A DNA stretch of 64,000 bases from NCBI RefSeq assembly GCF_017488845.2, contig NZ_CP083370.1, positions 744,001 to 808,000 of the forward strand, in the 5' to 3' direction. Shown here one piece after another: positions 29,135 through 37,783 of this stretch. This DNA comes from Ensifer canadensis. Lineage in GTDB: Bacteria > Pseudomonadota > Alphaproteobacteria > Rhizobiales > Rhizobiaceae. Each line of letters opens with the position of its first letter. Position 1 is the stretch's first letter. Below the pieces are notes generated by a model. The model saw nothing but the letters and a program-made list of their open reading frames with translations, did no database searches and had not been told where the DNA came from. A program made the translations under genes and the position numbers.

Positions 29135-30433
29135 TCATGCGGCATTCGCGGTCCAGTGGCCGATATCCTCATGTTCTCCGATCAGCGCCAGGCCGTGGGC
29201 GATGGACAGCAGTTCGCCGCCGCTTTCGATCCGGTCCTTTTCGAAGCGCCGCTCGAACAGGTTGCGCACCGCCGGCACGAACGAGGTGCCGCCGGTGAGG
29301 AAGACCTTGTCGATGCTTTCGGGCGGCGTTTCCGTTGTCTGTAACACCTCGTCGAGCGCGTCTTCGATGCGCGCAAGTTCAGGCGCAATCCAGCTTTCGA
29401 AGTCGGCGCGGCGCACCGTGCGGCGCGACATCTCGCCAAGCGGCGAGAAGTAGAACTCGGTTTCCTCCTCCTGCGACAGGCGCATCTTCGTCGCCGAGAT
29501 CGCCTGGTAGAGCGGATAACCCTCGTCATGCTCGATCAGGTCGACGAAGGCCTCGAGCTTTTCCGGCTCCAGGCTCTGGCGCACCAGCTTCTTCAGATCC
29601 GTGAAATCTTTCAACGTCTTGAAGATCGAAAGCTGATTCCAGCGGCCGAAATTCGCATAGTAGTTCGACGGGACTTCAAGCAGCTTGTCGAAGCTCTTGA
29701 ACAGACTCCCCTTTCCGATGAGGGGCGAGATCACATTGTCGATGATGCGGAAGTCGAAATGGTCGCCGGCGATGCCGACGCCCGAATGGCCGATTGGCGT
29801 TGCCGTCAGACGTCCCGCCTTGGTCTCAAAACGGATCAGCGAATAGTCGGTGGTGCCGCCGCCGAAGTCGGCGACCAGCACCGTGGCGTCGCGCTTGAGG
29901 TTCTGGGCAAAGTAGAATGCGGCCGCCACCGGCTCGTAGACATAGTGGATCTCGGGAAAGCCGAATTCGGAAAGGGCGGCGCTGTAGCGCTCGAGCGCCA
30001 GTGCCGGATCGGGGCTGGAGCCGGCAAAGCGAACGGGCCTTCCGACGACGATGCGGCTGTATTGGCTCGCCCAGTCGTCGCCGGCATAGTCCTTCAGCTT
30101 GGAGAGGAACACCCGCATCAGGTCTTCGAAACTATGGCGCTTGGCATAGATCTGCGTGCCCTGGAACAGCGGGCTTGCGGCGAAGGTCTTGATCGACTGC
30201 AGGAAACGACAGTCGCCGGGATTGTCGATGAACGAGCGGATTGCCGCCTGTCCGGCTTCCACCTTCAGGGCGGACGCGCCGAGGTTGGAATCCTTCATGA
30301 AGGAGAGTGCCGTGCGCATCGCATCGGTGCTGCCAGCCATGCTGTCGAAGTTCATCGAATGGGTGGTGTCGCCTGCCGAAACCGCGAGGACCGAGTTGGT
30401 GGTGCCGAAATCGAAGCCCAGTGCTCTGGCCAT
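29135..30433 (-). CDS. Hsp70-fold protein, YegD-like, without substrate domain
   Basis: A 432-residue actin/Hsp70-type ATPase. Phosphate-1 loop GFDFGTTNSVLAV (residues 6-18), phosphate-2 loop VADFGGGTTDYS, and the adenosine motif FLTGGTSFVPAV. It stops after the nucleotide-binding domain, so it lacks a DnaK substrate-binding domain and C-terminal lid, as in the YegD group. The start (ATG 30433) has AGGAGA before it; the 90-codon upstream extension is low quality and rejected. The UDG-like gene follows 41 bp downstream. Confidence 0.88.
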   Translation of the reverse strand: MARALGFDFGTTNSVLAVSAGDTTHSMNFDSMAGSTDAMRTALSFMKDSNLGASALKVEAGQAAIRSFIDNPGDCRFLQSIKTFAASPLFQGTQIYAKRHSFEDLMRVFLSKLKDYAGDDWASQYSRIVVGRPVRFAGSSPDPALALERYSAALSEFGFPEIHYVYEPVAAAFYFAQNLKRDATVLVADFGGGTTDYSLIRFETKAGRLTATPIGHSGVGIAGDHFDFRIIDNVISPLIGKGSLFKSFDKLLEVPSNYYANFGRWNQLSIFKTLKDFTDLKKLVRQSLEPEKLEAFVDLIEHDEGYPLYQAISATKMRLSQEEETEFYFSPLGEMSRRTVRRADFESWIAPELARIEDALDEVLQTTETPPESIDKVFLTGGTSFVPAVRNLFERRFEKDRIESGGELLSIAHGLALIGEHEDIGHWTANAA

Positions 30434-30912
30434 ATGATGTCTCCTGACGCCTGTGTTTTGGTGTCGCTTCGCGACGCGCCCTTCCGGGGCTTGCGAAGGC
30501 GACACGGCTCTGTTCCGCACGCCGCCTTCTGGGCCGGTGCCGGGAAGGTCGGCGGAGCCCGGAATGAAGCGAAAGGCATGCCGTTCCGGCGCCGTAGGGC
30601 GCCTTGCCGAATGCTGGTTGCGGATGGGATTGCCGGCGTCTTCCGCCGGAAAATGAATGCCCGGCCTCCTGACATGGCTATTCGGCAAAAGCAAGGCTGC
30701 AAGGCGGCGGCCCACAAGGACATGGGTGAAATCACGTATTTACGTTTACGTTCACGTCATATAGACATTTGTGCTAAACTCATGACCTCATGCGCAAAAG
30801 CGGGCATCGACTGTCGCATCCCGGCTCGACAAGCCAAACTGCATTTGCCATGACGAGATGATATGGCCTGGGAACTGAGCTGGCAGAAGACCGGCGAGAC
30901 TGGAGAGACGGT
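30434..30912. other. 479-bp divergent region upstream of etfD
   Basis: No supported gene of normal size. It holds four ACGT-centred repeats at 30734-30757 (listed separately) and a 17-codon frame (30863-30916) whose stop overlaps the ETF-QO start. The left half is GC-rich with no clear promoter. Confidence 0.45.
30734..30757. promoter_or_regulatory. ACGT repeat cluster, possible LiuR-type operator
   Basis: ACGT occurs at 30734, 30742, 30748 and 30754, inside ATTTACGTTTACGTTCACGT. The last three are 6 bp apart. This resembles the ACGT-rich sites of MerR-family regulators of branched-chain amino acid and acyl-CoA oxidation (LiuR type), which would fit ETF-QO as the downstream gene 156 bp away. 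Resemblance only. Confidence 0.35.
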
Positions 30913-32577
30913 ATGAGCGAGGCGATGGATCTACCCGAGCGCGAGAGTATGGAGTTCGACGTGGTGATCGTCGGCGCGGGGCCTGCGGGGCTTTCGGCTG
31001 CGATCCGGTTGAAGCAGGTCAATCCCGAGCTTTCGGTGGTGGTGCTGGAAAAGGGCGCCGAAGTCGGCGCGCATATCCTGTCGGGTGCCGTCGTCGACCC
31101 CATCGGCATCGACCGGTTGCTGCCGGGCTGGCGCGACGAGGCCGACCATCCGTTCAAGACCGAGGTTACCGACGATCATTTCCTCTTGCTCGGTCCCGCC
31201 GGCTCGATCCGCCTGCCGAACTTCGCCATGCCGCCGTTGATGAACAATCACGGCAACTACATCGTCTCACTCGGCAATGTCTGCCGCTGGCTTGCCGGCC
31301 ATGCCGAAGCGCTCGGCGTCGAGATCTATCCGGGCTTTGCCGCAACCGAGGTGCTCTATAACGACGAAGGCGCCGTCATCGGTGTCGCCACCGGCGACAT
31401 GGGCATCGAGCGCAACGGCGAGCCGGGCCCGAACTTTGCCCGCGGCATGGAACTGCTCGGCAAGTACGTGCTGATCGGCGAGGGCGTGCGCGGCTCGCTC
31501 GCCAAGCAACTGATTTCAAAATTCGATCTCTCTAGGGATCGCGACGTCCAGAAATTCGGCATCGGTCTCAAGGAACTGTGGCAGGTCAAGCCCGAGAACC
31601 ACAGGCCCGGTCTGGTGCAGCACTCGTTCGGCTGGCCGCTCGGCATGAAGACCGGCGGCGGTTCGTTCCTCTACCACCTCGAAGACAACATGGTCGCCGT
31701 CGGCTTCGTCGTGCACCTCAACTACAAGAACCCCTATCTCTTCCCGTTCGAGGAGTTCCAGCGGTTCAAGACCCATCCGGCCATTCGCGGCACCTTCGAG
31801 GGCGGCAAGCGGCTGTCCTATGGCGCCCGGGCGATCACCGAAGGCGGCTACCAGTCGGTGCCGAAACTGTCGTTCCCCGGCGGCGCGCTGATCGGCTGTT
31901 CGGCCGGTTTCGTCAACGTGCCGCGCATCAAGGGCAGCCACAATGCGGTGCTGTCGGGCATTCTGGCGGCTGAGAAGCTGGCGGCGGCAATCGCCAGTGG
32001 TCGCGCCAATGACGAGCCGATCGAGATCGAACGCGGCTGGCGCGACAGCGCCATCGGCCAGGACCTGAAGCGGGTCAGGAACGTCAAGCCGCTGTGGTCG
32101 AAGTTCGGCACGGCGGTCGGCGTGGCGCTCGGCGGTCTCGACATGTGGACCAACCAGCTGTTCGGCTTCTCGTTCTTCGGCACGCTGAAACACGGCAAGA
32201 CCGACGCGCAGAGCCTCGAACCGGCCGCTCAGCACAAAAAGATCGACTATCCCAAGCCCGACGGTGTCTTGACCTTCGATCGGCTGTCCTCGGTGTTCCT
32301 GTCGAACACCAACCACGAGGAAGACCAGCCGATCCACCTGCAGGTGAAGAACCCGGAGCTGCAGCGCACGTCGGAACTCGACGTCTTTGCCGGTCCGTCG
32401 ACGCGCTACTGTCCCGCCGGGGTCTATGAATGGGTGGAGAAGGACGGCCAGCCGGTCTTCGTCATCAACGCGCAGAACTGCGTGCACTGCAAGACCTGCG
32501 ACATCAAGGACCCGAACCAGAACATCAACTGGGTGCCGCCGCAGGGCGGCGAGGGACCGGTCTATCCCAACATGTGA
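30913..32577 (+). CDS. etfD: Electron-transfer flavoprotein:ubiquinone oxidoreductase
   Basis: A 554-residue membrane-associated flavoprotein that passes electrons from ETF to the quinone pool during acyl-CoA and amino acid oxidation. FAD-binding GAGPAGLSAA at residues 21-30; a C-terminal 4Fe-4S region with YCPAGVYEW and NCVHCKTCDIKDP. The size is usual for the family. It could be called etfD or etfQO. The ATG overlaps the stop of a 17-codon upstream frame by 4 bp. A strong hairpin terminator follows. Confidence 0.95.
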   Translation: MSEAMDLPERESMEFDVVIVGAGPAGLSAAIRLKQVNPELSVVVLEKGAEVGAHILSGAVVDPIGIDRLLPGWRDEADHPFKTEVTDDHFLLLGPAGSIRLPNFAMPPLMNNHGNYIVSLGNVCRWLAGHAEALGVEIYPGFAATEVLYNDEGAVIGVATGDMGIERNGEPGPNFARGMELLGKYVLIGEGVRGSLAKQLISKFDLSRDRDVQKFGIGLKELWQVKPENHRPGLVQHSFGWPLGMKTGGGSFLYHLEDNMVAVGFVVHLNYKNPYLFPFEEFQRFKTHPAIRGTFEGGKRLSYGARAITEGGYQSVPKLSFPGGALIGCSAGFVNVPRIKGSHNAVLSGILAAEKLAAAIASGRANDEPIEIERGWRDSAIGQDLKRVRNVKPLWSKFGTAVGVALGGLDMWTNQLFGFSFFGTLKHGKTDAQSLEPAAQHKKIDYPKPDGVLTFDRLSSVFLSNTNHEEDQPIHLQVKNPELQRTSELDVFAGPSTRYCPAGVYEWVEKDGQPVFVINAQNCVHCKTCDIKDPNQNINWVPPQGGEGPVYPNM

Positions 32578-32616
32578 GGGCGGGTTTTCGCGCGACCGCG
32601 CAAAAGGAAACATTTG

Positions 32617-32647
32617 GAGGCGTCGAGCTCTGGCTCGGCGCCTCTTT
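32617..32647 (+). terminator. Terminator of etfD
   Basis: 12-bp stem GAGGCGTCGAGC / GCTCGGCGCCTC (one G-T pair) with a TCTG loop and TTT after it, 39 nt after the etfD stop. Confidence 0.75.
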
Positions 32648-32908
32648 CATTTCAAGCACACGACCGGACCCGTGTGCGGCGCGCTTTTCTCGGCGCAACG
32701 TCATCCTGCTCAGCGGTGAGCCCACATCTCCGGCGCCCCGACAAATGCGGGAGCATTGGGAAAGGCAATCGTTGACGCAAATGGGAAAGTCCTTGCCGGA
32801 AAGACCCTATAGCCTTGAGGGTGCCGTTGTCGCGCCAAGCGCGCCGACGGACCTGCAGGCCGTTCGGTCCCTGTTGTTCTTGAGTAGGGCCCAAGCCTGT
32901 TGACACGC

Positions 32909-32936
32909 GACCGATCACTGCGGTGAGATCGGTCGT
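32909..32936. promoter_or_regulatory. Inverted repeat upstream of the binding-protein gene
   Basis: Perfect 9-bp arms CGACCGATC and GATCGGTCG around a 10-nt spacer, immediately after TTGACA (32901-32906), which looks like a -35 box. It ends 36 nt before the ATG. Could be an operator for a transcription factor or a leader hairpin. Confidence 0.5.
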
Positions 32937-32972
32937 CCGACGGGACGTACCGCCAGAACAGAGGGAACAGAA

Positions 32973-33971
32973 ATGAACAAGCTTCTAGCAACGACTTGCC
33001 TGGCCGCCGGCCTTCTTGGCCTTGCCGGCACGGCCTCGGCGGCCGAATGCGGCGACGTGACGATCGCCAACATGAACTGGCAAAGCGCCGAGGTTCTGGC
33101 GAATGTCGACAAGATCATTCTGACGGAAGGCTATGGCTGCAACGCCGAGCTCGTCGTCGGCGATACCGTGCCGACGATCACCTCGATGATCGAAAAGGGC
33201 CAGCCCGATATTGCGCCGGAAGGCTGGGTGGACCTTCTGCCCGACGTCGTCAATCGCGGCCTTGAAGAAGGCAAGCTGGTCGGCGCCGCCGTCGCGCTTT
33301 CCGACGGCGCCGTCCAGGGTTGGTGGGTGCCGAAATATATCGTCGACGCCAATCCCGACATCAAGACGATCGACGATGTGCTGAAGCACAAGGAACTGTT
33401 CCCGGATCCGGAAGATGCCAGCAAGGGCGCCGTCTTCAACGGCCCGCAGGGTTGGGGCGGCACGGTTGTTACGACCCAGCTCTACAAGGCTTATGGCGGC
33501 GAGGCAGCCGGCTTCACGCTTGTTGATACCGGCTCGGCCGCCGGCCTCGATGGCTCGATTGCCAAGGCCTATGAACGCAAGCAGGGATGGGTCGGCTACT
33601 ACTGGGCGCCGACGGCACTTCTCGGCAAATACGAGATGGTGAAGCTCGGCCACGGCGTCGAGGCGGATGCAGCGGAGTGGAAGCGGTGCAACACGGTTGC
33701 CGATTGCCCGGACCCGAAGAAGAACGACTGGCCGAAGGACAAGGTCCAGACGCTCCTGACCAAGACGTTCGCCGATCGCGCCGGCCCGGCTTTGGACTAC
33801 CTGAACAAGCGTGCCTGGACCAACGACACCGTCAACAAGCTGATGGCCTGGATGACCGACAACCAGGCCAGCGGCGAGGAAGGTGCAAAGCACTTCCTCC
33901 AGGAAAACCCTGACATCTGGACCACCTGGGTCTCGTCTGATGTCGCGGAGAAGGTGAAGTCGGCGCTTTGA
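32973..33971 (+). CDS. Periplasmic glycine betaine/choline-type binding protein
   Basis: A 332-residue solute-binding protein of the OpuAC/ProX/ChoX family. Signal peptide residues 1-23 (ending TASAAE), mature part with IANMNWQSAEVLANVDKIIL, the ligand-loop-like IAPEGWVDLLPDV and GWVGYYWAPTALL. Four Cys (about residues 25, 54, 249 and 256, by rough count) may form disulfides. Aromatic side chains in these loops fit the quaternary-amine cage of the family. The permease follows after 221 bp; no ATPase gene is nearby. Confidence 0.9.
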   Translation: MNKLLATTCLAAGLLGLAGTASAAECGDVTIANMNWQSAEVLANVDKIILTEGYGCNAELVVGDTVPTITSMIEKGQPDIAPEGWVDLLPDVVNRGLEEGKLVGAAVALSDGAVQGWWVPKYIVDANPDIKTIDDVLKHKELFPDPEDASKGAVFNGPQGWGGTVVTTQLYKAYGGEAAGFTLVDTGSAAGLDGSIAKAYERKQGWVGYYWAPTALLGKYEMVKLGHGVEADAAEWKRCNTVADCPDPKKNDWPKDKVQTLLTKTFADRAGPALDYLNKRAWTNDTVNKLMAWMTDNQASGEEGAKHFLQENPDIWTTWVSSDVAEKVKSAL

Positions 33972-34022
33972 TGGCCATCGACTGACGCAATTGGGCGGCG
34001 CACCGTTCAGTGCGCCGCCTGC

Positions 34023-34127
34023 TAAAGCATTTCCTGGAAAAGTGCGAAGCGATTTTCCGCAAGGAAATTTGTGAAAACAAGGAGATAGAGCGTTTCCGAA
34101 TCTCCGCTTGATCCGGAAACGCTCTAG
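34023..34127 (+). repeat. Second palindromic repeat family, copy 2
   Basis: Starts TAAAGCATTTCCTGGAAAAG and ends TCCGGAAACGCTCTAG. The right part forms GAGCGTTTCCG / CGGAAACGCTC. It sits between the binding-protein gene and its permease and may shape the relative expression of the two. Confidence 0.7.
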
Positions 34128-34192
34128 GTGATTGTCGGCGGACAAAAACAAACAAACGGGGCCGCCGTCGGGGAGCAGTGAAGGGCAATTTG

Positions 34193-35080
34193 ATGGAATG
34201 GCTGACCCAGTTTCCGCATATGGATGACGACCGCCTGCGGGCGTTGAAAAAGGCGATCGACGAGGGTTTTCGCACCTTCACGCGCGCTTATGGCGACGGT
34301 ATCGAAGCGTTCTTCGAGCCGTTGCAATTCTTTCTGATCCAGTCGGAGCGCTTCATGACGCGCACGCCCTGGCCGATCATCATCCTGCTGATCGCGGTTC
34401 TCGCCTGGTTTGCGAGCCGGAACTGGAAGATCGTCGCCGGCTGTATCGGCACGCTGTTGCTCATCGGCTATTTCGACATGTGGGACGATACGATGAAGAC
34501 GATCTCGATGATCTTCGTCTGTACCGTGCTGTCGATCGCCATCGGCATACCGCTCGGCATCGTCATGTCGCGCTCGGACCGAGTCCAGAATGTCGTCAAT
34601 CCGATTCTCGACGTGATGCAGACCATGCCGAGCTTCGTCTATCTGATTCCGGTGGTCATGCTGCTCGGGATCGGCAAGGTTCCGGGGCTGATTGCGGTGG
34701 TGATCTACGCCATCCCGCCGATGATCAGGCTCACCAACCTCGGCATCCGCCTCGTCGACAAGGATGTGCTGGAGGCGGCAGACGCCTTCGGCTCCTCGGG
34801 CTGGCAGAAACTGAAGAATGTGCAGATGCCCTTGGCGCTACCGACGATCATGGCCGGCATTAACCAGACGATCATGATGGCGCTGGCCATGGTGGTCATC
34901 GCCTCGATGATCGGGGTTCAAGGGCTCGGGCAGCCGGTGCTGAAGGCGATCGCCAACCAGTACTTCACGCTCGGCATCTTCAACGGCCTGGCCATCGTCG
35001 GCATCGCCATCATCTTCGACCGCGTCAGCCAGGCCTATGGCCACCGGCTGCAGAAGCATCGCGAGATCGTTCACGGCTGA
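34193..35080 (+). CDS. ABC permease, glycine betaine/choline type (ProW-like)
   Basis: A 295-residue inner-membrane permease (GTG 34178 would add five residues). About six to seven helices; the cytoplasmic EAA-like loop is visible as EAADAFGSSGWQKLKNVQMPLALP, which couples to an ATPase. It has the ProW/OpuAB organisation with a long N-terminal soluble stretch. Its natural partner is the binding protein 221 bp upstream. The operon ends at a strong terminator without an ATPase gene. Confidence 0.9.
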   Translation: MEWLTQFPHMDDDRLRALKKAIDEGFRTFTRAYGDGIEAFFEPLQFFLIQSERFMTRTPWPIIILLIAVLAWFASRNWKIVAGCIGTLLLIGYFDMWDDTMKTISMIFVCTVLSIAIGIPLGIVMSRSDRVQNVVNPILDVMQTMPSFVYLIPVVMLLGIGKVPGLIAVVIYAIPPMIRLTNLGIRLVDKDVLEAADAFGSSGWQKLKNVQMPLALPTIMAGINQTIMMALAMVVIASMIGVQGLGQPVLKAIANQYFTLGIFNGLAIVGIAIIFDRVSQAYGHRLQKHREIVHG

Positions 35081-35104
35081 AAATGACGGTACCAAGCAAC
35101 AGAG

Positions 35105-35136
35105 TGGCCCGGAAGCTTTCGCTTCCGGGCCATTTT
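35105..35136 (+). terminator. Terminator after the permease gene
   Basis: Perfect 12-bp stem TGGCCCGGAAGC / GCTTCCGGGCCA with a TTTC loop and TTTT tail, 24 nt after the permease stop. Both arms run to the end of the convergent EamA gene, so it may act in both directions. Confidence 0.9.
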
Positions 35137-35149
35137 CCGTTCTGATCCT

Positions 35150-36061
35150 TCACGCCTTGCGCGGTGAAAGGATGCCGGTCGAGAGCGCCACGCCGACCGC
35201 CGTGACAATGGCGGCGACAATTTCGAACGGGCCGATCTGTTCACCGAGAAGAATTGCGCCGCCGAACATTGCCAGTACCGGGGTCAGCGCGGTGAAGGCG
35301 GCGGCCTGAGTTCCGCCGAGGCTGCGAACGGCCACGCCATAGGCGACCATCGCGACGAGGCCCGAGAGCAGGCCCTGGCTGGTGATTTGCAGCGCGATCT
35401 CCTTCAGCGGAACGCTTGCAAGCGTGCTGCCGAAGATGCCGGCAAGCAGCAGGTGGATAAGAAAAGACCAGACGGCGATCAGTGCACTGCCTTCGAGCGG
35501 GCTGAGGCCGGAGCGCCGGAAGGCGTGGGTATAGATCGCCCAGAGCGTGGCTGCCGCCGGAAGGAGGGCGTAGCCGGTCCAGCCGGTGCCAGTGGTGCCG
35601 GCAAGGCTGCGGGCGAGCAGAAGGGCAACGCCCGCAACGATGGCGGCAAAGCCGACGATGCGCATCCGGTCTGGACGCTCTCCGAAGAGGGTGATGCCGA
35701 TCAGCGCCGTCGCCAGCGGCATCGAGCCCCCGAGCAGCACGCCGACCGAAGAGGCGGGCGTCGCATGGATGGCGAAGGCCGCGACCTGAAAGAACAGCGC
35801 GCCGGAACCAGCCACCATCAGGAGAAGCAGGAGCAGCGGAAGCTTGCGCGGCAGGAGCCCGATCTTGAGCCAAACCGGTGCAAGAACCAGCGCAGGAACG
35901 CCGTAGCGGATGAGGCCGAGATCGATTGTGCCGAGTGCGGTGCCGGCGGTATGCCGTGTCGCAAGAATCCACCCCGCCCAGATCAGGACGGTGACGAAGG
36001 CGCCGGCATAGCCGGCGGCGACAGGCGTGGCGTTGCCGCGATCGAGTGTGAGCGCAACCAT
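35150..36061 (-). CDS. EamA/DMT transporter with divergent Lrp-type regulator
   Basis: A 303-residue, ten-helix EamA protein (GRDxx-like patterns such as ITLFGERPDRMRIVGF between repeats). The start has AAGGAAAATCAG. An Lrp/AsnC gene is divergent at 36213, 151 bp away. That arrangement is typical of exporters regulated by the neighbouring Lrp protein, often with an amino acid as signal. Substrate unknown. Confidence 0.85.
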   Translation of the reverse strand: MVALTLDRGNATPVAAGYAGAFVTVLIWAGWILATRHTAGTALGTIDLGLIRYGVPALVLAPVWLKIGLLPRKLPLLLLLLMVAGSGALFFQVAAFAIHATPASSVGVLLGGSMPLATALIGITLFGERPDRMRIVGFAAIVAGVALLLARSLAGTTGTGWTGYALLPAAATLWAIYTHAFRRSGLSPLEGSALIAVWSFLIHLLLAGIFGSTLASVPLKEIALQITSQGLLSGLVAMVAYGVAVRSLGGTQAAAFTALTPVLAMFGGAILLGEQIGPFEIVAAIVTAVGVALSTGILSPRKA

Positions 36062-36212
36062 CTGATTTTCCTTCCCGATTTAAATGCCCACAATCGCTTG
36101 GGCCTGGGAAGAAGATTACTGCCTGGGGGCGGGGCATGTCCTTGCGATTTATGCTTCAAATGGCCTATGGTGCGCAATCATATGCCAATACGGCCTCACC
36201 GGATTATCAACT

Positions 36213-36680
36213 ATGCCAAGTCTAGATAAATTCGATCTCGCGATTCTCAAGATCTTACAGGAGGACGCGCGGGCAACGAACGTGGAGATTGCCGAACGTG
36301 TCAATCTGTCGCCGTCGCCATGCCTGCGGCGCATCCGCAATCTGGAGAAATCGGGGATCCTGCGCGGTTATCGGGCCGACATCGATCGCAAGGAAGTCGG
36401 GCTCGGCCTGACCGTTTTCGTGGAAATCAAGGTCGGCCAGCACAGCCGCGAGAATGCCCAGCGTCAGCAAGAGGCGCTGCTTGCCATTCCCGAAGTTGTC
36501 TCCTGCTTCCTGATCTCCGGAAATGCCGATTTTCTTGCTGAGGTCGTCGTCGAAGATCTCTCCGCCTATGAGACGCTGCTGACGGAGACATTGCTGGCCA
36601 TGCCCGGCGTGACTGACATCCGTTCCAACTTCGCCATCCGCTCGATCAAGACAGGTGGTCCGCTCAAGCTGCCGGAGTGA
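36213..36680 (+). CDS. Lrp/AsnC family transcriptional regulator
   Basis: A 155-residue regulator: N-terminal helix-turn-helix LDKFDLAILKILQEDARATNVEIAERVNLSPSPCLRRIRNLEKSGILRGY-type, then the RAM/AsnC effector domain (VFVEIKVGQ and VTDIRSNFAIRSIK). The long upstream extension in the open frame is not family-like, so the start is at MPSLDKFDL. It is expected to bind the 151-bp region shared with the EamA gene and to sense an amino acid. Confidence 0.92.
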   Translation: MPSLDKFDLAILKILQEDARATNVEIAERVNLSPSPCLRRIRNLEKSGILRGYRADIDRKEVGLGLTVFVEIKVGQHSRENAQRQQEALLAIPEVVSCFLISGNADFLAEVVVEDLSAYETLLTETLLAMPGVTDIRSNFAIRSIKTGGPLKLPE

Positions 36681-36864
36681 CGCCGAAGCAGGTCGGCGAC
36701 GTTGCCGCCCTGCAGACAAAGGTGGGCAGCGACGGTGAATTCGAGCGCCCGCCGACGCGGGTTCAAGGTTAAGTTTTGGTAAGGCTCTGGAAACGGCGCC
36801 GATTGCGATTATCTCATCGCAGTGGACGCCCGTGTGCCACGGCAATGGAGCCTGTAAGCCTTTC

Positions 36865-37776
36865 ATGAAAATCAAAGCTATCTTCAATCGGGATGGTGGG
36901 ACCTTCCGAACGACGGACATGGCGGCCTATGGCAACAGGGTTGAGGCGGTCTTTCGCGATGCGGGTCACCAGATCGAGATCGCGACCGTCTCGGGCGCCG
37001 AGATGCAGGAGACCCTGGAAAAGACCTGCCGGCGCGACGATCTCGACGCAATCGTGGCGGGTGGCGGCGACGGTACGATTTCGGCAGCCGCGGGCGTTGC
37101 CTGGAAAACCGGCATGCCGCTTGGGGTCGTTCCTGCGGGGACGATGAACCTTTTTGCGCGCACGCTGAAATTGCCGCTCGATATCTGGAAGGTGCCGGAA
37201 GTTCTGGCGCAGGGCACGATCATCGACGGCGATATCGGCAGCGCCGATGGCCGAGCCTTCGTCCACCAGTTCTCGATGGGTCTGCATGCTCGCATGGTGC
37301 GCTACCGCGAATCGTTCAGTTTTCGATCGCGCCTGGGCAAGATCACGGCGAGCACACGCGCTGCGGTCGGGGTCATTCTCAATCCGCCGGATTTCGAGAT
37401 CGAGTTCGACGTGGATGGTCACCATGAAAGCCGGCACGTTTCGGCTGTGTCCGTGTCGAACAACCCGTTCGGGCGCGATACGCTGATGTATGCTGATGAC
37501 GTGACCGCCGGCCATCTCGGCTTCTACACGGCACCGCCGTTGAGCCCGCCCGGCGTTGCCAAGCTTGCGCTCGACGTGCTGCGCGGCAAGTTCCGCGACA
37601 ATCCGGTTATTACCGAGATGAGCGGCCATGCTTTGGACCTGCATTTCCCCAAGGTCGACCGGAAGATCAACTGCGTTATCGATGGCGAACTTCTGCCAAT
37701 GGGCCGCGACGTCGCGTTGAGGATCCATCCCGGCGAACTCAAACTGCTCGTCGGCGCCGACCGGTCTAGTTCGTGA
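36865..37776 (+). CDS. Diacylglycerol kinase-family lipid/sphingosine kinase-like protein
   Basis: A 303-residue protein with the DAGK catalytic signature GGGDGTISAAAG and PLGVVPAGTMNLFARTL, continued by VSVSNNPFGRD in the C-terminal sandwich domain. It is of the YegS/DagK type rather than the membrane DgkA type. Likely phosphorylates a lipid alcohol. The start is placed at ATG 36865; a GTG 33 bp upstream is possible. It converges on a GT39 gene, with only 7 bp between stops. Confidence 0.85.
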   Translation: MKIKAIFNRDGGTFRTTDMAAYGNRVEAVFRDAGHQIEIATVSGAEMQETLEKTCRRDDLDAIVAGGGDGTISAAAGVAWKTGMPLGVVPAGTMNLFARTLKLPLDIWKVPEVLAQGTIIDGDIGSADGRAFVHQFSMGLHARMVRYRESFSFRSRLGKITASTRAAVGVILNPPDFEIEFDVDGHHESRHVSAVSVSNNPFGRDTLMYADDVTAGHLGFYTAPPLSPPGVAKLALDVLRGKFRDNPVITEMSGHALDLHFPKVDRKINCVIDGELLPMGRDVALRIHPGELKLLVGADRSSS

Positions 37777-37783
37777 CCCCGGG

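Larger units (their letters stand above)
32578..32972. other. 395-bp region between etfD and the binding-protein gene
   Basis: Contains the etfD terminator, then no supported gene to 32900, and a 28-bp inverted repeat 36 nt before the downstream start (listed separately). Confidence 0.5.
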
